Source of the DNA: a bacterium
GTDB lineage: Bacteria; Actinomycetota; Thermoleophilia; Miltoncostaeales; Miltoncostaeaceae
Assembly (NCBI GenBank): GCA_029977205.1
Contig: JAPOLI010000003.1
Location: 1-64,000 of the forward strand
DNA length: 64,000 bases
Reading direction: 5' to 3'
Shown here in pieces: positions 57,366-64,000 of this stretch. How positions within the stretch are numbered: position 1 is the first letter of the stretch; every line of letters begins with the position of its first letter. A program made the translations under genes and the position numbers. Under the pieces are notes generated by a model. It made no database searches, was not told the DNA's origin, and was given only the letters and a program-made list of their open reading frames with translations.

Positions 57366-58784
57366 CTAGGCGGCGGATCCGCCGTCCGGGTCGGATGATC
57401 CGGTGTCGCCCTCTACTGAGAACAGGCGCGTGGACTCCTCGCCCGGCGGGGTCACCCCTGTTGCCTCGGACGCGGGCGGCGGGGTCGGTGTGGCGGCCGG
57501 AGCGGCCGGCAGGTCGGGATCCGGCGCCGCCGCGAGCGGCGGAGCCTTCGGCTCAGGCGCGGGTGGCACGTCCGCCGAGAGGTCCGGCGCCTCGGGTGGC
57601 TCCGCGATGTCCGAGGAACTGCTGAGCGCGGCCGTGCTGTCCGGGCGCGGGCGGCGGCCGCGCTCGACCCGGGTGGCGGGCGTGCGCGAGCCGATGCCCG
57701 CCATGCTCGTGCCGCGGGCCGGGGTGCCGGAGAGACCGGCGGCGATGACGGTGACCCAGACCTGGTCGTCCAGCTGGTCGTCGATCGTGGCGCCGAAGAT
57801 GATGTTGGCGTCGGGGTCAGCGGCATCGGCCACAACCTGCGCAGCCTCGGTGACCTCGACGAGCGACATGCTCGGGCCGCCGGTGATGCCCAGGAGGATC
57901 CCCCGGGCGCCGTCGATCGGGGTCTCGAGCAGGGCCGACGAGATCGCGGCGGTGGCCGCGTCGGTGGCACGGCTGCCGCCCGTGGCGTAGCCGATGCCGA
58001 GCAGCGCTGTGCCGGCGTCCTTGAGGATGGTGCGCACGTCGGCGAAGTCGACGTTGATGAGGCCCGGGAGGGTGATGAGGTCGCTGATGCCCTGGACGCC
58101 CTGCCGGAGAAGGTCGTCGGCCACCGCGAACGCCTGGATCACGCTGGTCCCGCGCTCGAGCACGCTCATGAGGCGATCATTCGGGATGACGATGACCGTG
58201 TCGGCCGCGTCGCTGAGGTGCGTGATGCCCTGATCCGCGGTGTTGGCGCGCTTGTTGCCCTCGAAGCCGAACGGGCGCGTGACCACCGCAACGGCCAGTG
58301 CCCCGAGCTCGCGGGCCACCTTTGCGACCACGGGCGCGCCGCCGGTGCCGGTGCCACCACCCTCGCCGGCGGCGATGAACACCAGGTCGCTGCCGCGCAG
58401 CACGCGGCGCAGGTGCTCCTCGCTCTCGCGGAAGGCCATCTCGCCAAGGGCCGGGTCGCCGCCGGTGCCAAGGCCACGGGTGACCTCGGCCCCCACGGGG
58501 ATCACCACGTCGGCGCGACTGCTGTCGAGGGCCTGGCGGTCGGTGTTGATGGCCACGAACTCGACGCCGTGCACGCCGGCCTCGATCATGCGGTCTACCG
58601 CGTTGCAGCCACCGCCGCCGACGCCGACCACCCGTACCACGGCCTGGCCCTCCGCGCGCAGGGGCACCTCCTGACGGGTCTCGGCCGGGGCTTCGGACTG
58701 CATGCCCTGCGCGCCGCCCTCGCCCGGGGTGGTGCTCCTGAAGAGGTCCGCGAGCGGACCCTCGCGCATGGACTGCTTCTTCAC
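57366..58784 (-). CDS. ftsZ: cell division protein FtsZ
   Basis: 472 residues. The tubulin signature GEGGGTGTGGAP lies at 140-151 and the T7 loop NVDFADV at 244-250; the core runs about 48-350. An unusual 47-residue N-terminal extension and a Pro/Ala-rich tail of about 120 residues flank it. The tail ends without the usual acidic/hydrophobic conserved peptide (the last residues are GSSDPDGGSAA), though TRLFSVEGD lies near the end. FtsZ polymers place and drive the septum. GTG 58784 overlaps the ParA stop (GTGA); ATG 58769 is an alternative. No other dcw genes are near. Confidence 0.95.
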   Translation of the reverse strand: MKKQSMREGPLADLFRSTTPGEGGAQGMQSEAPAETRQEVPLRAEGQAVVRVVGVGGGGCNAVDRMIEAGVHGVEFVAINTDRQALDSSRADVVIPVGAEVTRGLGTGGDPALGEMAFRESEEHLRRVLRGSDLVFIAAGEGGGTGTGGAPVVAKVARELGALAVAVVTRPFGFEGNKRANTADQGITHLSDAADTVIVIPNDRLMSVLERGTSVIQAFAVADDLLRQGVQGISDLITLPGLINVDFADVRTILKDAGTALLGIGYATGGSRATDAATAAISSALLETPIDGARGILLGITGGPSMSLVEVTEAAQVVADAADPDANIIFGATIDDQLDDQVWVTVIAAGLSGTPARGTSMAGIGSRTPATRVERGRRPRPDSTAALSSSSDIAEPPEAPDLSADVPPAPEPKAPPLAAAPDPDLPAAPAATPTPPPASEATGVTPPGEESTRLFSVEGDTGSSDPDGGSAA

Positions 58785-59629
58785 GAGGCCAGTCTAAGGC
58801 TCGGCCCGGACTGCGGCCTCACGTCACGCACCGGGCGGCGCATCCTCTCGAGGTCGTCGGTCCATACGCCATCGCGCTCCAGCACCTCGCGACCCAGCTG
58901 GCGATACCACCGGGCAGCCTGCCCGGTGCTGTCGTACGCGAGGATGCTCTTGCCCTGCACGGGCGCCTCTGCGAAGCGCACCGTCTTGCCGACGCGCGTG
59001 CGGAACACCACGTCGCCGAAGTTGTCGATGAGCACGTCCACCGCCTCCCGGCAGTGCATCGTGCGCCCGTCGTACATCGTCGGGAGGATCCCGAAGATCT
59101 TCACCTCGGGGTTGAGGTGCTCGCGCACCTGCTCGAGGGTCTGCGTGAGCTGTGCGAGGCCGCGCAGCGAGAGGTACTCGCACTGCACCGGCACGATCAC
59201 GCCCTGTGCGGCGACCATCGCGTTGATGGTGAGCAGCCCCAGCGAGGGCGGGGTGTCCATGATGATGTAGTCGTACTGGCTGCGCACCGGCTCGAGGGCG
59301 CGCTGGAGGGCGCGCTCCCGGCCGATCATGCTCGACAGCGAGAGCTCCGCCCCGGCAAGCTCGATGCCGGCGGGCGCGATGTCGATCTCGCGCACCTGGA
59401 TGATGTCCGTGATCGGAAGGCTCTTCACGAGGACGTCGTACATGCCGTCGCGCAGGCTCTCGACGTTGATCCCCTGGCTCATCGACAGGTTGCTCTGCGG
59501 ATCGAGGTCGACCACCAGCACCCGCTGGCCCTTCTCATGGAGGGCCGCGGCAAGGCTCAGCGAGGACGTGGTCTTCGCGACCCCGCCCTTCTGGTTCGCC
59601 ATCGCAAGAACGCGTGCCTGACGCGCCAT
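58781..59629 (-). CDS. ParA/Soj-type ATPase, coupled to ftsZ
   Basis: 282 residues. The deviant Walker A KGGVAKTT (14-21) with the signature Lys, DLDPQSNLSMSQG (about 38) and the Walker B region YDYIIMDTPPSLGLLT (about 117) identify ParA. No parB follows; the next gene is ftsZ, overlapping by 4 nt. ATG 59629 has a perfect GGAGGA 6 nt upstream. Either a chromosome-segregation ParA with parB elsewhere, or a PomZ/MipZ-like positioning factor for FtsZ. Confidence 0.92.
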   Translation of the reverse strand: MARQARVLAMANQKGGVAKTTSSLSLAAALHEKGQRVLVVDLDPQSNLSMSQGINVESLRDGMYDVLVKSLPITDIIQVREIDIAPAGIELAGAELSLSSMIGRERALQRALEPVRSQYDYIIMDTPPSLGLLTINAMVAAQGVIVPVQCEYLSLRGLAQLTQTLEQVREHLNPEVKIFGILPTMYDGRTMHCREAVDVLIDNFGDVVFRTRVGKTVRFAEAPVQGKSILAYDSTGQAARWYRQLGREVLERDGVWTDDLERMRRPVRDVRPQSGPSLRLAS

Positions 59630-59934
59630 CTGAAGTCCTCCAGGGAGTGTGCCGGTGCGCCTCACGTTTCCACGCGGGCGCGCCGACTCCTCCCGCCGCA
59701 TGGTCACTGGACGCACGGAACCTGCAGCGGTGGCCGAACGGGGCCCCCGGAGTACCCCGATTCGCCCGCCCCATGGACGATTCCGACCCCGCCGTCGATC
59801 CACCGCACGACGGCCACGCAGGATGCACTCACGCGGCGCACCGTGGCAGCGGGGATGACGTCACTCCGACATGCGCCGCGGCGTGGCCGATGGCCACCAC
59901 GGCGATCACGCCCCGCCCCGGACCGGCTTCCGGG
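59630..59934. other. non-coding gap between parA and the response regulator gene
   Basis: 305 bp. Contains the parA ribosome site (59636-59641) and presumably its promoter, but no convincing -10 box. No tRNA, parS-like 16-mer, protein-like frame or strong hairpin was seen. The frame upstream of ParA is open for 58 codons but reads as Arg/Gly-rich nonsense. Confidence 0.5.
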
Positions 59935-60606
59935 CTACTCCGGCGGGAGCTCGAGCCTCCGCTCGCCCGCCCATGCCGCGGCCTGCGACCGGCGCTGGAA
60001 GCCGAGCTTGCGAAGGAGTTGCGACACATGGTTGCGCACCGTCTTCTCGGAGAGGTGCAGCACCTCGCCGATGGCGCGATTGGTGTAGCCCTCGGCGATG
60101 AGGGCGAGCATGCGGCGCTCGCGGTCGGTGAGGCCGGCAAGTTCGGCCTCGGCCTGCTTCGCAGAGAGCTCGCGGAACTGGCTGAGGAGGGCCCCGGTGG
60201 CGCGCGGGTCGAGCGTGGACGCGCCGGAGGCGGCATCGCGGATGGCCTGGGTGAGGCGCTCGGCATCGGCCTGCTTGAGCAGGTAGCCGGACGCGCCCGC
60301 CATCACGGAGCCGACGATCGCCTCCTCGTCCGAGTAGGAGGTGAGCATCACGACCCGGATGTCCTCGTTCTCCTGCTTGATCCTGCGGCAGGCATCCACG
60401 CCGCTGCCATCGGGCAGCCGTATGTCCATGAGCACGACGTCGGGCGTGAGCTGCGCTGCCATCTGCACCGACTCGGCGACCGAACCGGCCTCCCCCACCA
60501 CGCGGAATCCGCCCGTGTGCGAGAGCAGCGAGCGCAGGCCGAGCCGCACGACATGGTGGTCGTCCACGATGAGGACGCGTATCGGGTCGGTGGAGCTGGG
60601 CGTCAT
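59935..60606 (-). CDS. NarL/LuxR-family response regulator
   Basis: 223 residues. The receiver domain has acidic pair DD at 15-16, the phospho-acceptor Asp 61 (VLMDIRLPDG) and Lys in GYLLKQA (about 110). A GerE/LuxR helix-turn-helix (LTDRERRMLALIAEGYTNRAIGE, about 148) ends it. It resembles DevR/DosR regulators. It is coupled (ATGA) to the histidine kinase upstream. The stimulus is unknown. Confidence 0.92.
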   Translation of the reverse strand: MTPSSTDPIRVLIVDDHHVVRLGLRSLLSHTGGFRVVGEAGSVAESVQMAAQLTPDVVLMDIRLPDGSGVDACRRIKQENEDIRVVMLTSYSDEEAIVGSVMAGASGYLLKQADAERLTQAIRDAASGASTLDPRATGALLSQFRELSAKQAEAELAGLTDRERRMLALIAEGYTNRAIGEVLHLSEKTVRNHVSQLLRKLGFQRRSQAAAWAGERRLELPPE

Positions 60607-62072
60607 CGGGTGACCACCTCGTCTGGGATCCCCGGCGTCGTGGCCGGCATCTCGGTTGCCTCTACATCATCCAGCGGAACGGCGAGCACAACGCGCGTGC
60701 CGCCCGCGGGATTCGGTTCGACAACCAATCGGCCGCCGAGCCAGCGCCCGCGTTCCTGCATGTTACGGACCCCGTTCCCGTGCCCGGGGTCCGATCGGTC
60801 GGCGTCGGCGCCGGGGAGCCCGCGACCGGTATCGGCGATGGTCAGGTTGAGCTCATCCGGGTGGAACTCCAGGGCCACCTCCACTGTGCAGGGGCCGGCG
60901 TGCCGCGCCACGTTCGCCAGCGCCTCGCGCGTCACGTGCCGCAGGTGCTCGCCGGCGTCATCGGGCAGTGGCCCTGACGTCTCGATGCCGGTCACCGAGT
61001 ACGCGACCTCGATCTGCGTATCAGCCTCGAACTCGGCGACGGTGCGGTCGACGTCGGAGGAGATGCCGGCCGGACCCCCGTCGCGCGCCTGCAGCCCGCG
61101 GATATACCCACGCAGGCCGTCGATCGTCGCGTTGAGGCTTCGCACGACCGTCCGGAGCTCATCCCCCGCATCCGGGTCGGACGTGTTCATCGCGATGGCC
61201 TCCAGGTGCAGGCCCGAGGCGTAGATCGACTGGATGGTCCCGTCATGGAGGTCGCGGCCGAACCGCGCGCGCTCTTCAGCCACCGCCCGGGCGCGCTCGA
61301 GCCCCTCCTCGCGCTGCGCCGCCTCCACCTCGAAGATGTCGAGAAGCTTGATGAACGCGAGGAGCAATATGAGCGCCACGAGTCCCCGCACCACCTCGAG
61401 CGGCAGCCCGGTCGCGTCGAACCATGCGACTTCGTTCGCGATACCACCCGGAGCCCACGACGCCGGCTCGACGATGAACCCACCGACCACCGCGTATGCC
61501 AGGAACGCCCACGAGGCCAGGGCGGCGTATGGGCGGATCCCGGTCATGCCCTCCCGCGTCAGCTCATCGCGCTGGACCCACATGCCGTACGCCGCGAGCA
61601 GCGCGCCGGGGATCACGAAGACGTAGCGCGAGAGCGCGGCCGTGCTGGCCTCCCACTGCAGCACGGTCCACCCCTCCTCGCTCGCGAGGATGGTGGCGAG
61701 CACGAGAATCCCTCCCCACGCCACCACCGATGCGGCGGTCAGCGGCGCGAGATGGCGACGCGTCCATGGCACGAGACGCAGGCCGAACTGCAGCAGGAAG
61801 ACCACGGCGACCGTCTGCATGATCGCGCGGACGATGACCAGCGCCTCGATCACGCCCGGCCCGAGGTAGGTCGCCTGGATGGGGATGAACACGTATCCCC
61901 ACACCACCAGCCCCGACAGGAACGCGAACGAGGCCAGCCAGATCAGCGATGAGGTCAGCGCGAGGCGCGTCGCGCGACGGCGCTGGAGCCAGAGCGCGAA
62001 GCCGAGCGCGAAGAGCACCACCCCGTGGGCGAACACGAGGAGCGTGTCGTTCTGCTCGAAGAATGTCTCCAT
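60603..62072 (-). CDS. HisKA_3-type membrane sensor histidine kinase
   Basis: 489 residues. About seven membrane helices fill residues 10-246, with very short loops, so the signal is probably sensed in the membrane. The dimerisation/phospho-acceptor box has FGRDLHDGTIQSIYASGLHLE with His 276; the HATPase domain follows (HVTREALANVARHAG, DTGRGLPGADADRSDPGHGNG). This kinase class works with NarL-type regulators, here the next gene. A TAGAGT -10 box lies 30 nt upstream. Confidence 0.92.
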   Translation of the reverse strand: METFFEQNDTLLVFAHGVVLFALGFALWLQRRRATRLALTSSLIWLASFAFLSGLVVWGYVFIPIQATYLGPGVIEALVIVRAIMQTVAVVFLLQFGLRLVPWTRRHLAPLTAASVVAWGGILVLATILASEEGWTVLQWEASTAALSRYVFVIPGALLAAYGMWVQRDELTREGMTGIRPYAALASWAFLAYAVVGGFIVEPASWAPGGIANEVAWFDATGLPLEVVRGLVALILLLAFIKLLDIFEVEAAQREEGLERARAVAEERARFGRDLHDGTIQSIYASGLHLEAIAMNTSDPDAGDELRTVVRSLNATIDGLRGYIRGLQARDGGPAGISSDVDRTVAEFEADTQIEVAYSVTGIETSGPLPDDAGEHLRHVTREALANVARHAGPCTVEVALEFHPDELNLTIADTGRGLPGADADRSDPGHGNGVRNMQERGRWLGGRLVVEPNPAGGTRVVLAVPLDDVEATEMPATTPGIPDEVVTR

Positions 62073-62102
62073 GAACCACCCTGCTCCCGTGCGGGGCTGG
62101 CC

Positions 62103-62108
62103 ACTCTA
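62103..62108 (-). promoter_or_regulatory. -10 box TAGAGT of the two-component operon
   Basis: Minus-strand TAGAGT, 30 nt before ATG 62072, between the small gene and the kinase gene. Confidence 0.35.
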
Positions 62109-62113
62109 GTGCG

Positions 62114-62368
62114 TCAGGAGCCTGCGAGCTCCTCGAGGTGCGCCCGCATCTCCTCCAGGGCGTCCGCCTGCGCGGCCTCCACGACCTCGGGCTCCTCGAG
62201 GAGCGCCCGCCGCTCGGTGACGTCGAGGTGGTTGGTCACGTACGGGTCGTTCATGACCTCGGCCAGCGCACGGCCCTGGGACAACTGCGCCGTCACGTAC
62301 TCGATGAGCCGCTTATGCGCGGCACTGTCGTCCGTGATCATGCTGGCGATGATGTCCTTGATGCTCAT
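62114..62368 (-). CDS. small hypothetical protein coupled to htpX
   Basis: 84 residues, acidic, mostly helical (SIKDIIASMITDDSAAHKRL...LEEMRAHLEELAGS). No family recognised. The start overlaps the htpX stop by 4 nt (ATGA), which supports expression with the protease. It could be an HtpX partner, but that is only from position. Confidence 0.6.
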   Translation of the reverse strand: MSIKDIIASMITDDSAAHKRLIEYVTAQLSQGRALAEVMNDPYVTNHLDVTERRALLEEPEVVEAAQADALEEMRAHLEELAGS

Positions 62369-63267
62369 GCGATGGCCTCCTGGGACTGGGCCGGCATCGT
62401 GGCGCCCATGGCGCGAAGGCGCCTGATCCGCTCATCCATCGGCGGGTGAGTGGCGAAGAGTCGCGTGATGCCGGCGCCGTGGAACGACGCGAACGGGTTG
62501 ACGATATACATCTGCGCCGTCGCGGGATTCGGATCCATCGGGATCCGCTCGGCGCCCATCTGCAGCTTCTCGAGCGCGCCGGCGAGGGGCTCGCTCTCGC
62601 CCATGAGCTCGGCACCCGTGCGATCGGCCTCGTACTCGCGACCGCGGGAGATGGCCATCTGGATCATCACCGCGCCGATCGGCGCGATGATCATCGCGGC
62701 CAGTGCGGCCCAGCCACTCACCCCGTCATCACCGTCACCGCCACCGAAGATCAGCGAGAACTGCAGCCAGTTGGCGATGGCGGCAATCGCACCGGCGGCC
62801 ATGGCGGCGACGCTCGCGATCAGGATGTCGCGGTTCTTGATGTGCGCCATCTCGTGGGCAAGCACGCCCTCGAGCTCGCGCGGGGTCAGGGCATGCTGGA
62901 TGCCCTGGGTCACGGCGATTGCGGCATGCTTCGGGTTGCGACCGCACGCGAAGGCATTGGGCTGCTGGTCCGGCGTCACGTAGACGCCCGGCTTCGGGCA
63001 GCCGGCCCTCTGGGCCAGTCGCTCGACCATCGCGTGGAGTTCAGGGGCCTCCTCGGGCGAGACCTCCACCGCCCGGGACATCTTGATCGCCATCTTTCCG
63101 CTGCCCCAGTACATGGCGAAGTTCATGCCGACCGCGAATACGACCATGACGATCAGGCCCGTGGAACCGCCGATGAGCCCGCCCAGCAGCACGAGAACCC
63201 CCGTGAGGGCGGCCATGAGGAGCGCGGTCTTGAAGTAGTTCCATCCGGTTGTGGCGCCGGAGCCCAT
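62365..63267 (-). CDS. htpX: HtpX-like M48 membrane metalloprotease
   Basis: 300 residues. Two N-terminal membrane helices (about 14-33, 36-54), zinc motif HEMAH at 138-142 (VLAHEMAHIKNRD), two further helices, and the third ligand Glu in GREYEADRTGAEL (about 214). It degrades misfolded membrane proteins. GGAGGA sits 3 nt before ATG 63267; the TATACT -10 box is shared back-to-back with the divergent lipoprotein gene. Confidence 0.95.
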   Translation of the reverse strand: MGSGATTGWNYFKTALLMAALTGVLVLLGGLIGGSTGLIVMVVFAVGMNFAMYWGSGKMAIKMSRAVEVSPEEAPELHAMVERLAQRAGCPKPGVYVTPDQQPNAFACGRNPKHAAIAVTQGIQHALTPRELEGVLAHEMAHIKNRDILIASVAAMAAGAIAAIANWLQFSLIFGGGDGDDGVSGWAALAAMIIAPIGAVMIQMAISRGREYEADRTGAELMGESEPLAGALEKLQMGAERIPMDPNPATAQMYIVNPFASFHGAGITRLFATHPPMDERIRRLRAMGATMPAQSQEAIA

Positions 63268-63315
63268 CTTTCCTCCGAATTTGCTTTCCGCGCGGGGAAA
63301 ACCCGCACTCGTGTC

Positions 63316-63321
63316 AGTATA
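63316..63321 (-). promoter_or_regulatory. -10 box TATACT of htpX
   Basis: Minus-strand TATACT, 48 nt before ATG 63267, overlapping the opposing -10 box by TATA (63318-63321). Confidence 0.55.
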
Positions 63322-63323
63322 AG
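63318..63323 (+). promoter_or_regulatory. -10 box TATAAG of the lipoprotein gene, leaderless type
   Basis: Ends 7 nt before ATG 63331; shares TATA with the htpX -10 box on the other strand. Confidence 0.5.
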
Positions 63324-63330
63324 AGCGTTG

Positions 63331-63948
63331 ATGAAGCGATCCCGGCGAGCAGCCATTGTGTCTCGGTTAAGGCCTGTGGCCCTCGTGGCGGCGATCGCCG
63401 CGGTGCCGTTCGTCGCGGGCTGTGGGCTCGGAGGAGCCCCGGATCAGGCGGACCTCGGCACCAATCCGGCCTTCGTCGTGCGCGTGCTCCCCACGCGTCC
63501 CGGTCTCGAGATCGCCGGGCCGGAGACGGCGACGGGCCCCGGCGAGTTCGACCGCGCGACGCTGGGAACCTCGGTGCCCGCGCTTGCTGCGAGCGCCCGC
63601 GATGGCGGCCTGCGCGCCGCGGCGACACGTAGATGGACCGGGCCGGATGGCGCTGGCCTGATAGCCGTCGCGAGCCTCTGGGACGACAACGAGCCCGCAC
63701 GGTCCATCGGCGGCCAGGTGGCGCGCGAGGCCGTTCCCGACGGAACACCCTGGACGCCGTCGCAGTACCCGGGGTCGCAGGGCTACCGATCGGCGACGGC
63801 GCGCGCGCTCAACGTGGTCACGGGCAACACCGCGCTCCTCGTGATCGCGAGGGGCCCCGTGGATGACGCCGCGGTCCTCCGGACCGTCGAGCTCATGCAG
63901 AAGGCATCGAACCGGGAGGACACGCAGGGGGCGGTGGACGGTGGGTAG
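63331..63948 (+). CDS. putative secreted lipoprotein, unknown function
   Basis: 205 residues. Basic n-region (MKRSRRAAIVSRLRP), hydrophobic core and lipobox FVAGC with the Cys at residue 31, the site of lipidation. The mature part (GLGGAPDQADLGTNPAF...) matches no family I recognise. ATG 63331 is fixed by the signal peptide and promoter; the upstream open frame is antisense to htpX and not coding. The next gene starts 8 nt before its stop. Confidence 0.75.
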   Translation: MKRSRRAAIVSRLRPVALVAAIAAVPFVAGCGLGGAPDQADLGTNPAFVVRVLPTRPGLEIAGPETATGPGEFDRATLGTSVPALAASARDGGLRAAATRRWTGPDGAGLIAVASLWDDNEPARSIGGQVAREAVPDGTPWTPSQYPGSQGYRSATARALNVVTGNTALLVIARGPVDDAAVLRTVELMQKASNREDTQGAVDGG

Positions 63949-64000
63949 GGAACTCCAGCGCACCTATCGCGGACGCGCGTGGCGCCAGGAGGACCCGGAT
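63941..64000 (+). CDS. start of an unidentified gene, truncated at window end
   Basis: From GTG 63941 an open frame runs to the window edge (20 codons, VGRELQRTYRGRAWRQ onwards). It overlaps the lipoprotein gene by 8 nt, the tight spacing usual here. Too short to identify. Confidence 0.35.
   Translation, partial: MGRELQRTYRGRAWRQEDPD

Noticed and set aside
59636-59700. Possible parS site near parA (CACGTTTCCACGCGG)
   Set aside because: Resembles half of the parS consensus only by chance; the palindrome GTTTCACGTGAAAC is not formed.
62446-63330. Upstream extension of the lipoprotein frame to 500 codons
   Set aside because: Antisense to htpX; the signal peptide with lipobox begins cleanly at ATG 63331.

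Overview
The window is a GC-rich bacterial chromosome segment that is almost entirely core genome. Gene content and order point to the Actinomycetota: comF-hpf-secA-prfB-ftsE-ftsX-smpB in one run, rpmE-prfA-prmC-glyA-wecA-like GT-atpIBEFHAGDC in another, a stand-alone cobalamin-binding mutase subunit with MeaB, and many GTG starts. A deep lineage such as Thermoleophilia is my inference. I see no tRNA, rRNA, CRISPR array, insertion sequence, prophage or plasmid signature.

Layout. 1-5081 (+): the end of a fatty-acid desaturase gene, lutABC for lactate oxidation, and a Vps62-like membrane protein. 5046-18161 (-): smpB, RNase R, an S41 peptidase, ftsX, ftsE, a flavodoxin-like gene, prfB, secA, a secreted glycosidase-like protein, hpf and comF. 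18298-20171 (+): infA and a 2-oxo acid decarboxylase, both lacking an ATG/GTG/TTG start that fits the protein family. 20369-30782 (-): mtnA, ahcY, sugar-nucleotide and envelope-polymer genes (PGI/PMI, nucleotidyltransferase, UDP-sugar dehydrogenase, LCP protein), an M20 peptidase and an MFS transporter. 30895-39058 (-): malate dehydrogenase behind the complete ATP synthase operon. 39258-46892 (-): undecaprenyl-phosphate sugar transferase, SDR, glyA, prmC, prfA, rpmE, etfA and etfB. 47027-53442: crotonase and mutase small subunit (-), pepA and an adhesin-like protein (+), then TetR, LapA, meaB and hisC (-). 53468-55462 (+): LON-domain protein, YgfZ and a small membrane protein. 55491-63267 (-): gamma-glutamyltransferase, ftsZ, a ParA ATPase coupled to ftsZ, a two-component system and HtpX. 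63331-64000 (+): a lipoprotein and the start of another gene.

The genes cover translation (IF-1, RF1, RF2, PrmC, L31, HPF, SmpB), secretion and division (SecA, FtsEX, FtsZ, ParA), energy (LutABC, Mdh, ATP synthase, EtfAB), one-carbon and methyl metabolism (GlyA, AhcY, MtnA) and envelope building. I find no previously undescribed multi-gene system. The most interesting signals are regulatory: many genes carry a TANNNT -10 box 6-9 nt before the start codon, which implies leaderless transcripts. Two divergent gene pairs share overlapping back-to-back -10 boxes. Several starts appear to be CTG or ACG. A parA-ftsZ coupled pair lies away from any dcw cluster, and a small family of palindromic intergenic repeats is present. 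All calls were made by eye from sequence; no database search was run.
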